Shown one piece after another: positions 33,428 through 42,418 of a DNA stretch of 57,628 nucleotides. Source of the DNA: an uncultured Ignavibacteriota bacterium (lineage in GTDB: Bacteria > Bacteroidota > Ignavibacteria > UBA10030 > UBA8401); contig CAIOTF010000048.1 of NCBI GenBank assembly GCA_903861125.1, positions 1-57,628 of the forward strand, given 5' to 3'. The notes under the pieces were generated by a model that ran no database searches, was not told the origin of the DNA, and saw nothing but the letters and a program-made list of their open reading frames with translations. Each line of letters starts with the position of its first letter. Position 1 is the first letter of the stretch. A program made the translations under genes and the position numbers.

Positions 33428-36366
33428 AAAAATTCTCATTATTTATTCTTCTTGTAGTGTTCTCCCGGCAAACGACCGCACAATCGTTTGGCAGCGGATT
33501 CAATTTTTATCTTCCGCCGCAGGATACTTCATTCGGCCTGTTTCTTCCTCAATTTCCCGCAATAAACATCGGCAATCTGGATTATGTCACGGCGGATGCG
33601 AACGGACATTTTTCGGTTCAAGGGAAACCTATCCGTTTCCTCGGAACGAATTTTGTTGCTGCAGGGGCGTTTCCAACGAAAACTAAAGCGTGGTTTATTG
33701 CCGGCCGGCTGCGGAAAATGGGCTTCAACCTTGTGCGATTCCATCATTTGGATAATCCGTGGGATAATCAAAGCCTGTTCGAAGCAGGGAAGGATACGCG
33801 GCATCTGAATCCTGTTACGCTCGACCGTTTGGAGAATATGATCGCCGAGATGAAGAAGAACGGCATTTTTATCAATATGAATCTTCATGTCAGCAGAACA
33901 TTCAATACGTTTGACGGCATTCCGGTATACGATTCACTTCCGGAATTCAGCAAGATCGTTAACTATTTTGATCCTGTGCATATTGCATTACACAAGGAAT
34001 ATGCAAAGCAATTGCTCACACATGTAAATCCCTATACGGGTAAATCGCTGCCGAACGATCCCGTGATGGCAATGATGGAAATTACAAATGAAAATTCTCT
34101 GTACCGTTCCTGGAGAGACGGCGCGCTTCGGATGAAATCGGTCGGCGGACAATTATCATACCATCACACGGTTATTCTCGACAGTTTGTGGAATGTATTC
34201 GTCGCCGCTAAATATCTCTCCACATCCGTTTTAAGTGCAGCGTGGAATAACGGCATGGTCGACCGCTCCTCATCCGATCAGATACGGGAAGGGGGATTTG
34301 AGAACGCCGCGGTCTCTGCAAATTGGACGATGGAAAAAAACGGATCTGCAGTTCAGGCATCGATGGTGAACGACGTAACGAATCCATACAAGGGAAATTT
34401 TTCCGCCAAAGTTACGGTTTCGCAAACGGATGGGACCGACTGGCATCTGCAGTTCAAGCAAACCGGCTTAACGATTCGCAAGGATTCCGTTTATGTGATC
34501 ACATTTGCCGCACGGTCAGACAGCATACGGTCAATACCGGTATTCACCTCAAAAGAAACGAGTCCGTACACCTGGTATGGCGGTATCACCGTGCAGTTGA
34601 CTCCGCAATGGAAGCAATTCAGTTTTACGATCCGCGCATCGGAAACAATGCTGAGCGATGTACGTCTTTCGTTCGTAATCGGCGGACATACCGGAACATA
34701 TTGGTTCGACGATATTTCGTTGAAGCAGCCGAGCACGCAGGGATTGCTTCCGGGCGAATCCGTTGAATTGCGGAATATCAAACGGATTGAATTCAGCGAT
34801 TGCAACGCTTTTTCTCAACAGCGGGTGAAGGATATTTCGGCATTCTACTTCACGGTCGAAACAGATTATTTTACGATGATGCGTTCGTATTTAAAAGATT
34901 CGCTCGGCGTACGGGTACCCATCGTTGGCACAAACTGGAATGTGGGCGTCGCCGATCTTTCCGTGCAGTCAACGCTGGACTATGTTGACAATCATTCGTA
35001 TTGGGACCATCCATCCTTTCCGACTATTCCTTGGTCTTCAACGGATTGGCTTATTAACAATACGCCGATGGTCACGTCGACGTCCGGCGGCACGATTCCC
35101 GATCTGATGGCCGGTGTTGGTATGGTCAATAAGCCTTATACCATCAGCGAATATAATCACGCATTTCCCAATCGTTTTCAGACGGAAGGGGTGCTGTTTC
35201 TTTCGTCGTATGCATCGTTCCACGATGTAGACGGATTGATGTTCTTTGATTATAACGGTTCATCCGATGATTGGGAATCGGATAAACAGAACGGCTATTT
35301 CAATATTTCACGCAATTCGGCAATGATGTCGCTGATGCCCTCCTGCGCATTTGCGTACAGGAATGGATTGATCTCTCGATACAAACAATTATTTTCGCTT
35401 CGGTACACAGCCGATACGCTGAAGTCTCTTCCGCTGATTGATGGCGGTAACTGGCAGGGTCTTACATTCTTCGCAAAAACTCTGGCATTGCAGCACGGTA
35501 TACGGACGGAATCATACACCGCGGAACAGACGACCAATTTTTCCGCGATGCCCGCGCCGCCGGTGAATCCGTTTACCAGCGACACGAAAGAACTTGTGTG
35601 GAACACGAATGGATTGTTCACATCGGTCTCCCCGAAATTTATCGGAATCACCGGTCTGTTGGATCAATTCCCGAATGTATCGGCAGGAGCACTTACCGTT
35701 GCATCAGCCGATGGATTCGGCACTCTTACGTGGCTGTCGCTGACGGATGATTCGCTGGGACGATCCCGGCGTTCACTTATCACGCTTTCCTCGCGCCTTC
35801 AGAATACAAATATGCTGTGGGACGGAACACGGACACTCCACGACAAATGGGGACAGATGCCCACGCAAATGCAGCCATTGAAAGTGCAATGTTCACTGCA
35901 CATTCAGGCGGATTCACTCAGAGTGTATGCATTGGATGCTACCGGAAATCCGACCGCAACGCAAATTATTCGTCCATCATCCCCGAATACATTCCCGGTA
36001 TTGCTCGATCAGCTCTCATCACTGACGTTGTGGTACGGCATCGAAGCGTACGGTGCCGGCACCGTGTCGGTGGGGAAGGAATCGCCGCAGCATCCGGGAA
36101 CGTTTGCGCTTTTTCAGAATTATCCGAATCCGTTCAATCCTTCCACCGTTATCGAATATGAATTAATGGAACAGTGTCATGTCTCTCTTGATTTGTTTGA
36201 TGCACTTGGAAGAAAAGTTGCATCGCTCATCAACAATGAACAGGGCGCAGGATCCCATCGCTATTATTTTTCTACCGGAGAATTTCCGTTGTCAAGCGGT
36301 CTCTATTTCTATCACATGCGTGCGGGAACACTCACCGCACAGCGAAAAATGATCATACTTAAATGA
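33424..36366 (+). CDS. Secreted clan GH-A TIM-barrel hydrolase with CBM inserted between its catalytic halves
   Basis: 980 residues. After the signal peptide (TTAQ, 20), a GH5-like barrel starts with 'IRFLGTNFVAAGAFP' and GFNLVRFHHLDNPW and reaches the acid/base in MEITNENSLY (E223). Residues about 288-440 are a CBM4_9-like jelly roll ('GGFENAAVSANWTM' to 'YWFDDISLKQP'). The barrel then resumes: DYVDNHSYWDHP, nucleophile E576 in TISEYNHAFPNRF, 'GLMFFDYNG'. A beta-sandwich region (about 680-880) precedes the sorting domain (QNYPNPFNPST, ending RKMIILK). I cannot place it in a numbered GH family; it resembles large unclassified cellulase-family hydrolases. ATGA overlaps link it to both neighbours, so translation of the three genes is probably coupled. 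Confidence 0.8.
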   Translation: MKKFSLFILLVVFSRQTTAQSFGSGFNFYLPPQDTSFGLFLPQFPAINIGNLDYVTADANGHFSVQGKPIRFLGTNFVAAGAFPTKTKAWFIAGRLRKMGFNLVRFHHLDNPWDNQSLFEAGKDTRHLNPVTLDRLENMIAEMKKNGIFINMNLHVSRTFNTFDGIPVYDSLPEFSKIVNYFDPVHIALHKEYAKQLLTHVNPYTGKSLPNDPVMAMMEITNENSLYRSWRDGALRMKSVGGQLSYHHTVILDSLWNVFVAAKYLSTSVLSAAWNNGMVDRSSSDQIREGGFENAAVSANWTMEKNGSAVQASMVNDVTNPYKGNFSAKVTVSQTDGTDWHLQFKQTGLTIRKDSVYVITFAARSDSIRSIPVFTSKETSPYTWYGGITVQLTPQWKQFSFTIRASETMLSDVRLSFVIGGHTGTYWFDDISLKQPSTQGLLPGESVELRNIKRIEFSDCNAFSQQRVKDISAFYFTVETDYFTMMRSYLKDSLGVRVPIVGTNWNVGVADLSVQSTLDYVDNHSYWDHPSFPTIPWSSTDWLINNTPMVTSTSGGTIPDLMAGVGMVNKPYTISEYNHAFPNRFQTEGVLFLSSYASFHDVDGLMFFDYNGSSDDWESDKQNGYFNISRNSAMMSLMPSCAFAYRNGLISRYKQLFSLRYTADTLKSLPLIDGGNWQGLTFFAKTLALQHGIRTESYTAEQTTNFSAMPAPPVNPFTSDTKELVWNTNGLFTSVSPKFIGITGLLDQFPNVSAGALTVASADGFGTLTWLSLTDDSLGRSRRSLITLSSRLQNTNMLWDGTRTLHDKWGQMPTQMQPLKVQCSLHIQADSLRVYALDATGNPTATQIIRPSSPNTFPVLLDQLSSLTLWYGIEAYGAGTVSVGKESPQHPGTFALFQNYPNPFNPSTVIEYELMEQCHVSLDLFDALGRKVASLINNEQGAGSHRYYFSTGEFPLSSGLYFYHMRAGTLTAQRKMIILK

Positions 36367-38354
36367 ATAATCGTACACGGTACACTCTTGCTTTGTTATT
36401 ATTTTTATTGAATTCATCTTCCATTTTTGCCGATGGATTTCTGAAAGTGTTCGGCACCAAAATCGTTAACGATAAAAATGAAGAAGTGATCTTGCGTGGA
36501 ATGGGTCTCGGCGGATGGCATGTTCCCGAAGGATACATGTTCGGGATGTCGGGTTTTGCCAACGCTGCGTGGGAAATCCGTAGCAAGATCGTCGAAGTAG
36601 TGGGTGCGCAGAATGCCGATACATTTTTTACGGCATTCAGAGCGAATTTTGTTACGAGAAAGGATATTGAACGGCTGGCACAGTTAGGTTTCAATTCGGT
36701 CCGCATGCCGATGCATTTTCAATTCTTTGTGATGCAAAACCAGCCCAACGTTTGGATAGAGTCCGGCTTTGTTGTTATGGACAGCCTGCTGCGATGGTGC
36801 GGCGACAATAAAATATATCTCATCCTTGATCTTCACGCGGCACCAGGCGGACAAAGCGCGAACAATATCTGTGATTATAACCCTGCCCTTCCGTCGTTAT
36901 GGGATCTTGAAGCGAACAAAACCCTTACCATTGCATTGTGGAAGAAACTTGCTGAGCGGTACGCAAAGGAACCATGGATCGGTGGTTACGACATCCTTAA
37001 CGAACCGGCGTGGAATCTTGGTACTGTCAATGAGCCGTTGCGGACTCTATATCTTTCCATTACGAGCGCAATTCGTCAGGTGGATACGACTCATATAATT
37101 TTTGTTGAAGGAAATTGGTACGCAACGGATTTCAACGGACTTACACCAGCGTGGGACAACAATATGGTGTATAGTTTTCATAAATATTGGAACTCAAACG
37201 ATCTCGGATCGATCAGTTACCTTCTTACGCTCCGGTCATCGGCAAATCGGCCATTATGGCTTGGTGAGTCCGGCGAGAATTCGAATCCCTGGTTCACAGA
37301 CTGCATCTCACTGATGGAAACCAACAAGATCGGCTGGTCGTGGTGGACGCTGAAAAAGTTTGATGCCATTGCCGGACCATTTTCCGTTCCGCACACAACG
37401 GAATACTCAGCGCTTCTAAATTATTGGAGCGGACAAGCATCAAAGCCGACCGTTACTGCAGCGATGAAAGGATTGATGGGGATGGCGGAAGGATTGAAAC
37501 TACAAAATTGCACGTTCCGTCCGGATGTCGTTGATGCGTTGATACGGCAGCCGTTTGAAACAACGAATAAACCGTTTACCGTGAACACCGTTCCGGGAAA
37601 GATCTTCGCCGTGAATTATGATATAGGAAAAAATCTTAGTGCGTATAAAGATAATGATTATCAAAATTTAAATAATCCGTACACAGCATGGAACAGCGGC
37701 TGGTCATATCGTAACGATGGTGTGGATATAGAAAAATGTTCCGATGCGATCACGAACGGATATAATGTCGGGTGGACTGCATCGGGTGAATATTTAACAT
37801 TTACGGTCAACGTTCTGCAGGATGGTAAATACAATATTGCCGCCCGCCTTGCAGCGCCAAATACCGGCGGATCGATAGGAGTGAGCTTTGATAACAACGA
37901 CCTTACTGTTGTCAGTGTTTTGGCAACTGGCGGGTATCAGTCGTGGGGAACGCAAAGCCTTGGAAAATATGACCTTACAGCAGGGACTCATGTGCTAAAA
38001 ACAGTTTTCTTCTTTGGCGGATTCAATGTAAATCTATTCGATTTGGCATATGTCGGCCCCATGTCTTCACCCAATGAAAAAGCATTGCCAATACTATATT
38101 CCCTCGAACAGAATTACCCGAATCCGTTCAACCCGGCTACAGTGATCAGATATTCGGTGCAAACGGCAACGCGGGTAACGCTGAACGTATATGATGTGCT
38201 GGGAAAGCATATTGCAACCTTGGTGGACAAAGAACAGAATCCGGGAAATTTTTCTATAATTTTTGATGCAATCAATATCCCTTCAGGCGTATATTATTAC
38301 CGCCTTAGTGCCGGAAGCTTTGTTGAATCAAAAAAAATGACAGTGATGAAATAA
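36363..38354 (+). CDS. Glycoside hydrolase family 5 glucanase with CBM6-like domain and T9SS sorting domain
   Basis: 663 residues with a signal peptide ending FAD (24). The GH5 barrel (about 25-390) parallels the enzyme at 25191: 'LRGMGLGGWHVPEGYMF', 'LDLHAAPGGQSANN', acid/base E214 in YDILNEPA, 'YSFHKYW', nucleophile E302 in WLGESGEN. A CBM6-like jelly roll follows (about 415-550, 'NNPYTAWNSGWSYRNDGVDI', 'VGWTASGEYLTFTV'), then the sorting domain (QNYPNPFNPAT, ending KKMTVMK). This is the exported, substrate-binding version of the paralogue that lacks these modules. It probably acts on beta-glucan at the surface. The start overlaps the preceding stop (ATGA). Confidence 0.92.
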   Translation: MNNRTRYTLALLLFLLNSSSIFADGFLKVFGTKIVNDKNEEVILRGMGLGGWHVPEGYMFGMSGFANAAWEIRSKIVEVVGAQNADTFFTAFRANFVTRKDIERLAQLGFNSVRMPMHFQFFVMQNQPNVWIESGFVVMDSLLRWCGDNKIYLILDLHAAPGGQSANNICDYNPALPSLWDLEANKTLTIALWKKLAERYAKEPWIGGYDILNEPAWNLGTVNEPLRTLYLSITSAIRQVDTTHIIFVEGNWYATDFNGLTPAWDNNMVYSFHKYWNSNDLGSISYLLTLRSSANRPLWLGESGENSNPWFTDCISLMETNKIGWSWWTLKKFDAIAGPFSVPHTTEYSALLNYWSGQASKPTVTAAMKGLMGMAEGLKLQNCTFRPDVVDALIRQPFETTNKPFTVNTVPGKIFAVNYDIGKNLSAYKDNDYQNLNNPYTAWNSGWSYRNDGVDIEKCSDAITNGYNVGWTASGEYLTFTVNVLQDGKYNIAARLAAPNTGGSIGVSFDNNDLTVVSVLATGGYQSWGTQSLGKYDLTAGTHVLKTVFFFGGFNVNLFDLAYVGPMSSPNEKALPILYSLEQNYPNPFNPATVIRYSVQTATRVTLNVYDVLGKHIATLVDKEQNPGNFSIIFDAINIPSGVYYYRLSAGSFVESKKMTVMK

Positions 38355-38356
38355 CC

Positions 38357-40210
38357 ATGAAAAAAAGATTCCTGACAGTACTACCATTCGCATTATTATG
38401 TTTTCCTCTGTTGGCGCAAAAAACAGCACCGCCGCTTTCCGTGGATACGCTAGCGCTGGTCGGCAGCAGTGTTATCACCGAACGCGATTTGATCGAACGG
38501 ATCGAACTAATGCCGTGGGAAGGGAAAGAGAAGCCGAAGCAATACGATTCATCCAAGATCAAAGCGTTGAATTCTCTTGTTGCCGAGCGCTTGCTGGCGA
38601 TAGAAGGGAAACATATGAATGTCGGTTCGGATGATGTGTCCCAGCTAAAGGTCCGCGGAATGGAAAAAATGTTCGTGCGGGACGAACTGTTCAAGCGTGA
38701 AGTAAAACAAAAAGTGACGGTGTCGGAGTTTGAAATCCGCGACGGACTTGCAAAATTTGCCTGGCAGCTTCATGTTGCCGCCGTTGCCGTGAAGGACCGG
38801 GAAGCGGGAGATTCCGTATTCCGTTTGCTGAAAAAAAATATTAATCTTTCAAAAATACTTTCAACTAACGGATCGGACTACATTACTGCCGTTGAAACGG
38901 TACAAGTCAATTATGGCGGATTGGACACGCTGTTCCAGAATGCTGTTTACGCAATGGGCAGAAAGAATTTTACCAGGCCATTCCTTTCGCAGACATACGG
39001 TTGGACAGTTGCCGTCCTGATTGACCGCGGTACAAATCCCGCCTATGAAAAAATGAACTGGGCGGACCGAAGGACCCGTGTTGACGAGCTGATACGGATG
39101 AAAAGAGAGAATATAGCTGCCGGAAGATATTATGCGAAAATTCTTGCACCGCAGAAAGCGAAAACAGATTCTACCTTATTCTTTATGCTTGCCAAGGAAT
39201 TACGTTCGATACTGATCAAAGATTCCGTGAGGCATTTTACGAAGGGACTTTTTGCGATCAAGTCCGAAGATGTTGATCTTTTGTTGACTGCATTCTTGTC
39301 CGATGTGCAACGGCCGTTTGTCGACCTATCGGAACGTCCGCTCACGTTCGGCGAAGCAATTGAAGCACTCCGCAATCTCCGTTTAGGATTTCCGTCGCTG
39401 GAAGTGAATTCATTCTACCGTGCACTCAATTCTCATCTCCGTATTGTTGTGGAAACGGAACTTGTAGCTCGTGAAGGATACCGTCAGAATCTTCAATACT
39501 CCGAAGATGTGAAAAGAGATCTGCAAACATGGGCGAATTATTGGTCATCACGGTATTTAATGTGGCAGGTCAACGATTCAGTCGGTATTTCAAATGATGA
39601 ATTGATTTCTGCTCTACAGTCGAGCATGCAGGCCATTGGTTCTGCGTATGAAGTGAACATTCAGGAAGTGCTGTGTGATAGTCTTGCCGTCTCCATGCGA
39701 GTGCTGACCGAATATTCCCAAGGCAGTTCGCTGTCGGATCTTGCCAAGAGATATTCCCGGCGTGCCGGATGGAAGGATCGCGGAGGCGTATCACAATTTA
39801 TTCCGCTCAACAGGTATCCCGAAATTACGTGCCGCGCGTTCCTCGTCGATACAGGAACGGTGGTTGGTCCGGTTAAAACGAACGATGGATATTCCATTTT
39901 TAAAGTGCTGGGAAAAAGAAGCATCGGTGGTTCTGAAATGCCGACGGCTGATTCCGTCGCTATTGATATTAGGAACAATCTTCTCGGGAAGAAACGTGGA
40001 CGGCAAATGAACAGTTATGTTGCTAATCTTGCAAAGAATTACTCGGTCGATGTGCGCTATGAAAAACTTTCCGGAGTGAAGATCCAGCATGCAAATATGT
40101 TTACAAATCGCATCATCGGCTTTGGCGGGGTTATTGCTGCGACCCCTGTGTTGTATCCCAACTGGGAATGGATGAAAGAGTATCAATCACGCGGAAAAAT
40201 ATTGCCGTGA
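38357..40210 (+). CDS. SurA/PpiD-like periplasmic parvulin (peptidyl-prolyl isomerase) chaperone
   Basis: 617 residues, 2 bp after the GH5 gene. A signal peptide (FPLLAQ) is followed by a SurA_N-like helical region ('ALVGSSVITERDLIERIE', 'ALNSLVAERLLAIEGK'), a degenerate first parvulin-like segment (about 130-215), a helical middle and a better-kept parvulin domain (about 450-545, 'DLAKRYSRRAGWKDRGGVSQFI', 'GPVKTNDGYSIFKVLGKR'). Such proteins help outer-membrane and exported proteins fold and pass the periplasm. Inside a cluster of large T9SS cargoes a dedicated chaperone role is plausible (inference). Its TGA overlaps the next GTG start. Confidence 0.82.
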   Translation: MKKRFLTVLPFALLCFPLLAQKTAPPLSVDTLALVGSSVITERDLIERIELMPWEGKEKPKQYDSSKIKALNSLVAERLLAIEGKHMNVGSDDVSQLKVRGMEKMFVRDELFKREVKQKVTVSEFEIRDGLAKFAWQLHVAAVAVKDREAGDSVFRLLKKNINLSKILSTNGSDYITAVETVQVNYGGLDTLFQNAVYAMGRKNFTRPFLSQTYGWTVAVLIDRGTNPAYEKMNWADRRTRVDELIRMKRENIAAGRYYAKILAPQKAKTDSTLFFMLAKELRSILIKDSVRHFTKGLFAIKSEDVDLLLTAFLSDVQRPFVDLSERPLTFGEAIEALRNLRLGFPSLEVNSFYRALNSHLRIVVETELVAREGYRQNLQYSEDVKRDLQTWANYWSSRYLMWQVNDSVGISNDELISALQSSMQAIGSAYEVNIQEVLCDSLAVSMRVLTEYSQGSSLSDLAKRYSRRAGWKDRGGVSQFIPLNRYPEITCRAFLVDTGTVVGPVKTNDGYSIFKVLGKRSIGGSEMPTADSVAIDIRNNLLGKKRGRQMNSYVANLAKNYSVDVRYEKLSGVKIQHANMFTNRIIGFGGVIAATPVLYPNWEWMKEYQSRGKILP

Positions 40211-42246
40211 AGCATACCGAAAAAAAAATATCGTCACGTACCCCGGCGGTCCTGACAGGCAGGATGAAACGTACATTCCTGATCGTAACACTTATTCTTC
40301 CGGTTCTGCTTTTCACCGGTCTTGAGATCGGACTTAGAATATTCCGGTACGGTAGCGCATACGATCTGGTAAAAAATATTTCATCCGGCGGGAAGGAATA
40401 TTTTTATATCAATCCCACCGTTGGGAAAAGATATTTCGATCCGGCACGGTATTTCGTCCCGCAGATCTATTCCGGCAATTTTGAAGCGGTGAAGTCAAAA
40501 AATACATTCCGCATTTTTATCCTCGGCGAATCGACCCCCGCCGGATTTCCGTATCAATATAATGCAACCCCCGCACGGATATTACAGAAGCAATTGGAGA
40601 TTCTCTTCCCGGAAAAAAATATCGAAGTCGTTAATGTCGGTTTGACCGGTACGAATAGCTATACCGTGCTTGAATTCGCAGCCGAGTTGACGGAATATCA
40701 GCCCGATGCTTTTATCGTGTATTCCGGACAGAATGAATTTTACGGTGCCCTGGGTGTTTCATCGACCAATTCCGTTGGAAGCGGACGCTGGCTGATACGG
40801 CTCTACCAAACACTGCGGAAAGTGAAGACATTCGTCCTCGTAGAAAACAGCCTCAATGCAATTTCACACAATCTCTTCACGTCACAATCCGCCGCGTATT
40901 CCGGCACGTTAATGCAGCAATTGGCAAGCGATAAAGCCGTTGCAATGAACAGCCAAGCGTACAGAAATGCGCTTGAAGCGTACGAAAAAAATATTTCAGA
41001 AACAGTCCGCATCGCCTCGGAAAAAGGGATACCGGTAATCCTCTCCACGCTTGTCACTAACGAAGGAAGCATGCCGCCGTTTGTTTCGCTTCATGATGCA
41101 TCGGTTCGCGACGGAGAAAAAAAAGAATTGGACTCTCTGCTTGAGTCCGGATATGCGTTACAACAAAACAAAAAATATTCCGAATCTATCGGCTGTTATC
41201 AAAGCATTGCTGCAAAAGATCCGTCATGGGCGATCGCACAATTCCGGCTGGGACAAAGTTACGAACAAATCGGAAACTATGACTCCGCGCTGATTGCTTT
41301 CGGCAGAGCCAGGGATAACGATGGATTACGGTTCAGGGCAAGTTCTGAATTCAACACAGTTATTCGCCGCGTCGCCGCGTTGCAAGGCAGCAGTATTGCC
41401 GATGTTGAGTCTACATTCCGCGCACATTCGCCGAACAGGATCATTGGCGCTTCGTTGTTGTGGGAGCATGTCCATCCGACCTTCACAGGATATGTATTTC
41501 TGGCAAAATCGTGGCTCGAAGGATTAGCACGGTCACCGGTAGTACTTTTTCAGGAAAAAAAATCGTCATATACCATCCCCGACAGTCTGCTGGTGGACAA
41601 ACTTAAGGTGACCGCTCTTGATCTCGAAATCGGCTCGATGACAATGAAGGGACTGCTTCGCCGCTGGCCTTTTACCAACGAACCGTATATTGATGTGGTT
41701 CCGCAAAACAATGTGCAGCAGACAGCGCAGATGTTCATCAAAGGAAAGCTTCGCTGGAATGAAACACATTATGAAATGGCCGAAGTGTATTTACGCGAAA
41801 ATGATGTTGCCAACGCACTGAATGAATACGAATCGGTGTCTGCCATGTATCCTTCGGATCCGTTTCCGCTTACCAGAATTGGGGATCTTTATTCGGCGGT
41901 GCAGGAACATGAAGAGGCAATAAAAGCGTATACCCGTTCGCTTGCGCAGCAGGAAAATCCTTCGGTTCGTCTTAAACTCGGTTTTATCCTTGTAAAAGTG
42001 CAGCTCTATAGTGAAGCGATTGAAGAGCTTGCGAAAGCGATGAACGGCGGCAGTAACTCAGCTTTCCGGCTGACGCCGGAGCAATTTGATGAAGCACAAT
42101 TCTACTCGGCAGTGGCATTGTTCAAATCGGGGAAAGTGGACGAAGCAGCCTCCATCATATCAATAATGCTGCAGCAAGATCCGGACAACGGAAAAGCACA
42201 CCGGCTATTCGAAGAGATCCGGTCCTTCCGCTCTTCCAAAAAATAG
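40207..42246 (+). CDS. Membrane-anchored SGNH-hydrolase-like protein with TPR repeats
   Basis: About 679 residues. GTG 40207 makes a GTGA overlap with the previous stop; ATG 40264 is the alternative and places the membrane helix (TFLIVTLILPVLLFTGLEIGL) right at the start. The SGNH fold shows block I 'FILGESTPAG' and block III 'YSGQNEFYG'; a histidine block, 'LLWEHVHPTFTGY', comes much later, after an inserted TPR-like stretch (about 290-365, ending 'ARDNDGLRFRAS'). More TPR repeats fill the C-terminus (about 515-675). This layout recurs in a broad, functionally uncharacterised family. Esterase or acyltransferase activity on polysaccharide substituents is possible, as is a scaffolding role. 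Confidence 0.75.
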   Translation: MKHTEKKISSRTPAVLTGRMKRTFLIVTLILPVLLFTGLEIGLRIFRYGSAYDLVKNISSGGKEYFYINPTVGKRYFDPARYFVPQIYSGNFEAVKSKNTFRIFILGESTPAGFPYQYNATPARILQKQLEILFPEKNIEVVNVGLTGTNSYTVLEFAAELTEYQPDAFIVYSGQNEFYGALGVSSTNSVGSGRWLIRLYQTLRKVKTFVLVENSLNAISHNLFTSQSAAYSGTLMQQLASDKAVAMNSQAYRNALEAYEKNISETVRIASEKGIPVILSTLVTNEGSMPPFVSLHDASVRDGEKKELDSLLESGYALQQNKKYSESIGCYQSIAAKDPSWAIAQFRLGQSYEQIGNYDSALIAFGRARDNDGLRFRASSEFNTVIRRVAALQGSSIADVESTFRAHSPNRIIGASLLWEHVHPTFTGYVFLAKSWLEGLARSPVVLFQEKKSSYTIPDSLLVDKLKVTALDLEIGSMTMKGLLRRWPFTNEPYIDVVPQNNVQQTAQMFIKGKLRWNETHYEMAEVYLRENDVANALNEYESVSAMYPSDPFPLTRIGDLYSAVQEHEEAIKAYTRSLAQQENPSVRLKLGFILVKVQLYSEAIEELAKAMNGGSNSAFRLTPEQFDEAQFYSAVALFKSGKVDEAASIISIMLQQDPDNGKAHRLFEEIRSFRSSKK

Positions 42247-42418
42247 GATTTTTGCCTATTAATCATAAACAGCATTATCAAAGTAATAAGAAGTATTATT
42301 ATTTCGATAATGGACCAGGTCAATTTCCTGCGGTTTTTAATCTGTTTCCGTATTTAATACTATGGCACATATCTTGAGAAACATTCGGCATTATATTTTT
42401 CCCATCAACAGCTCAACC

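Noticed and set aside
42242-42270. ATAGG/CCTAT hairpin after the SGNH/TPR gene as a terminator
   Set aside because: Only 5 bp of stem and no T-run after it; too weak to call.
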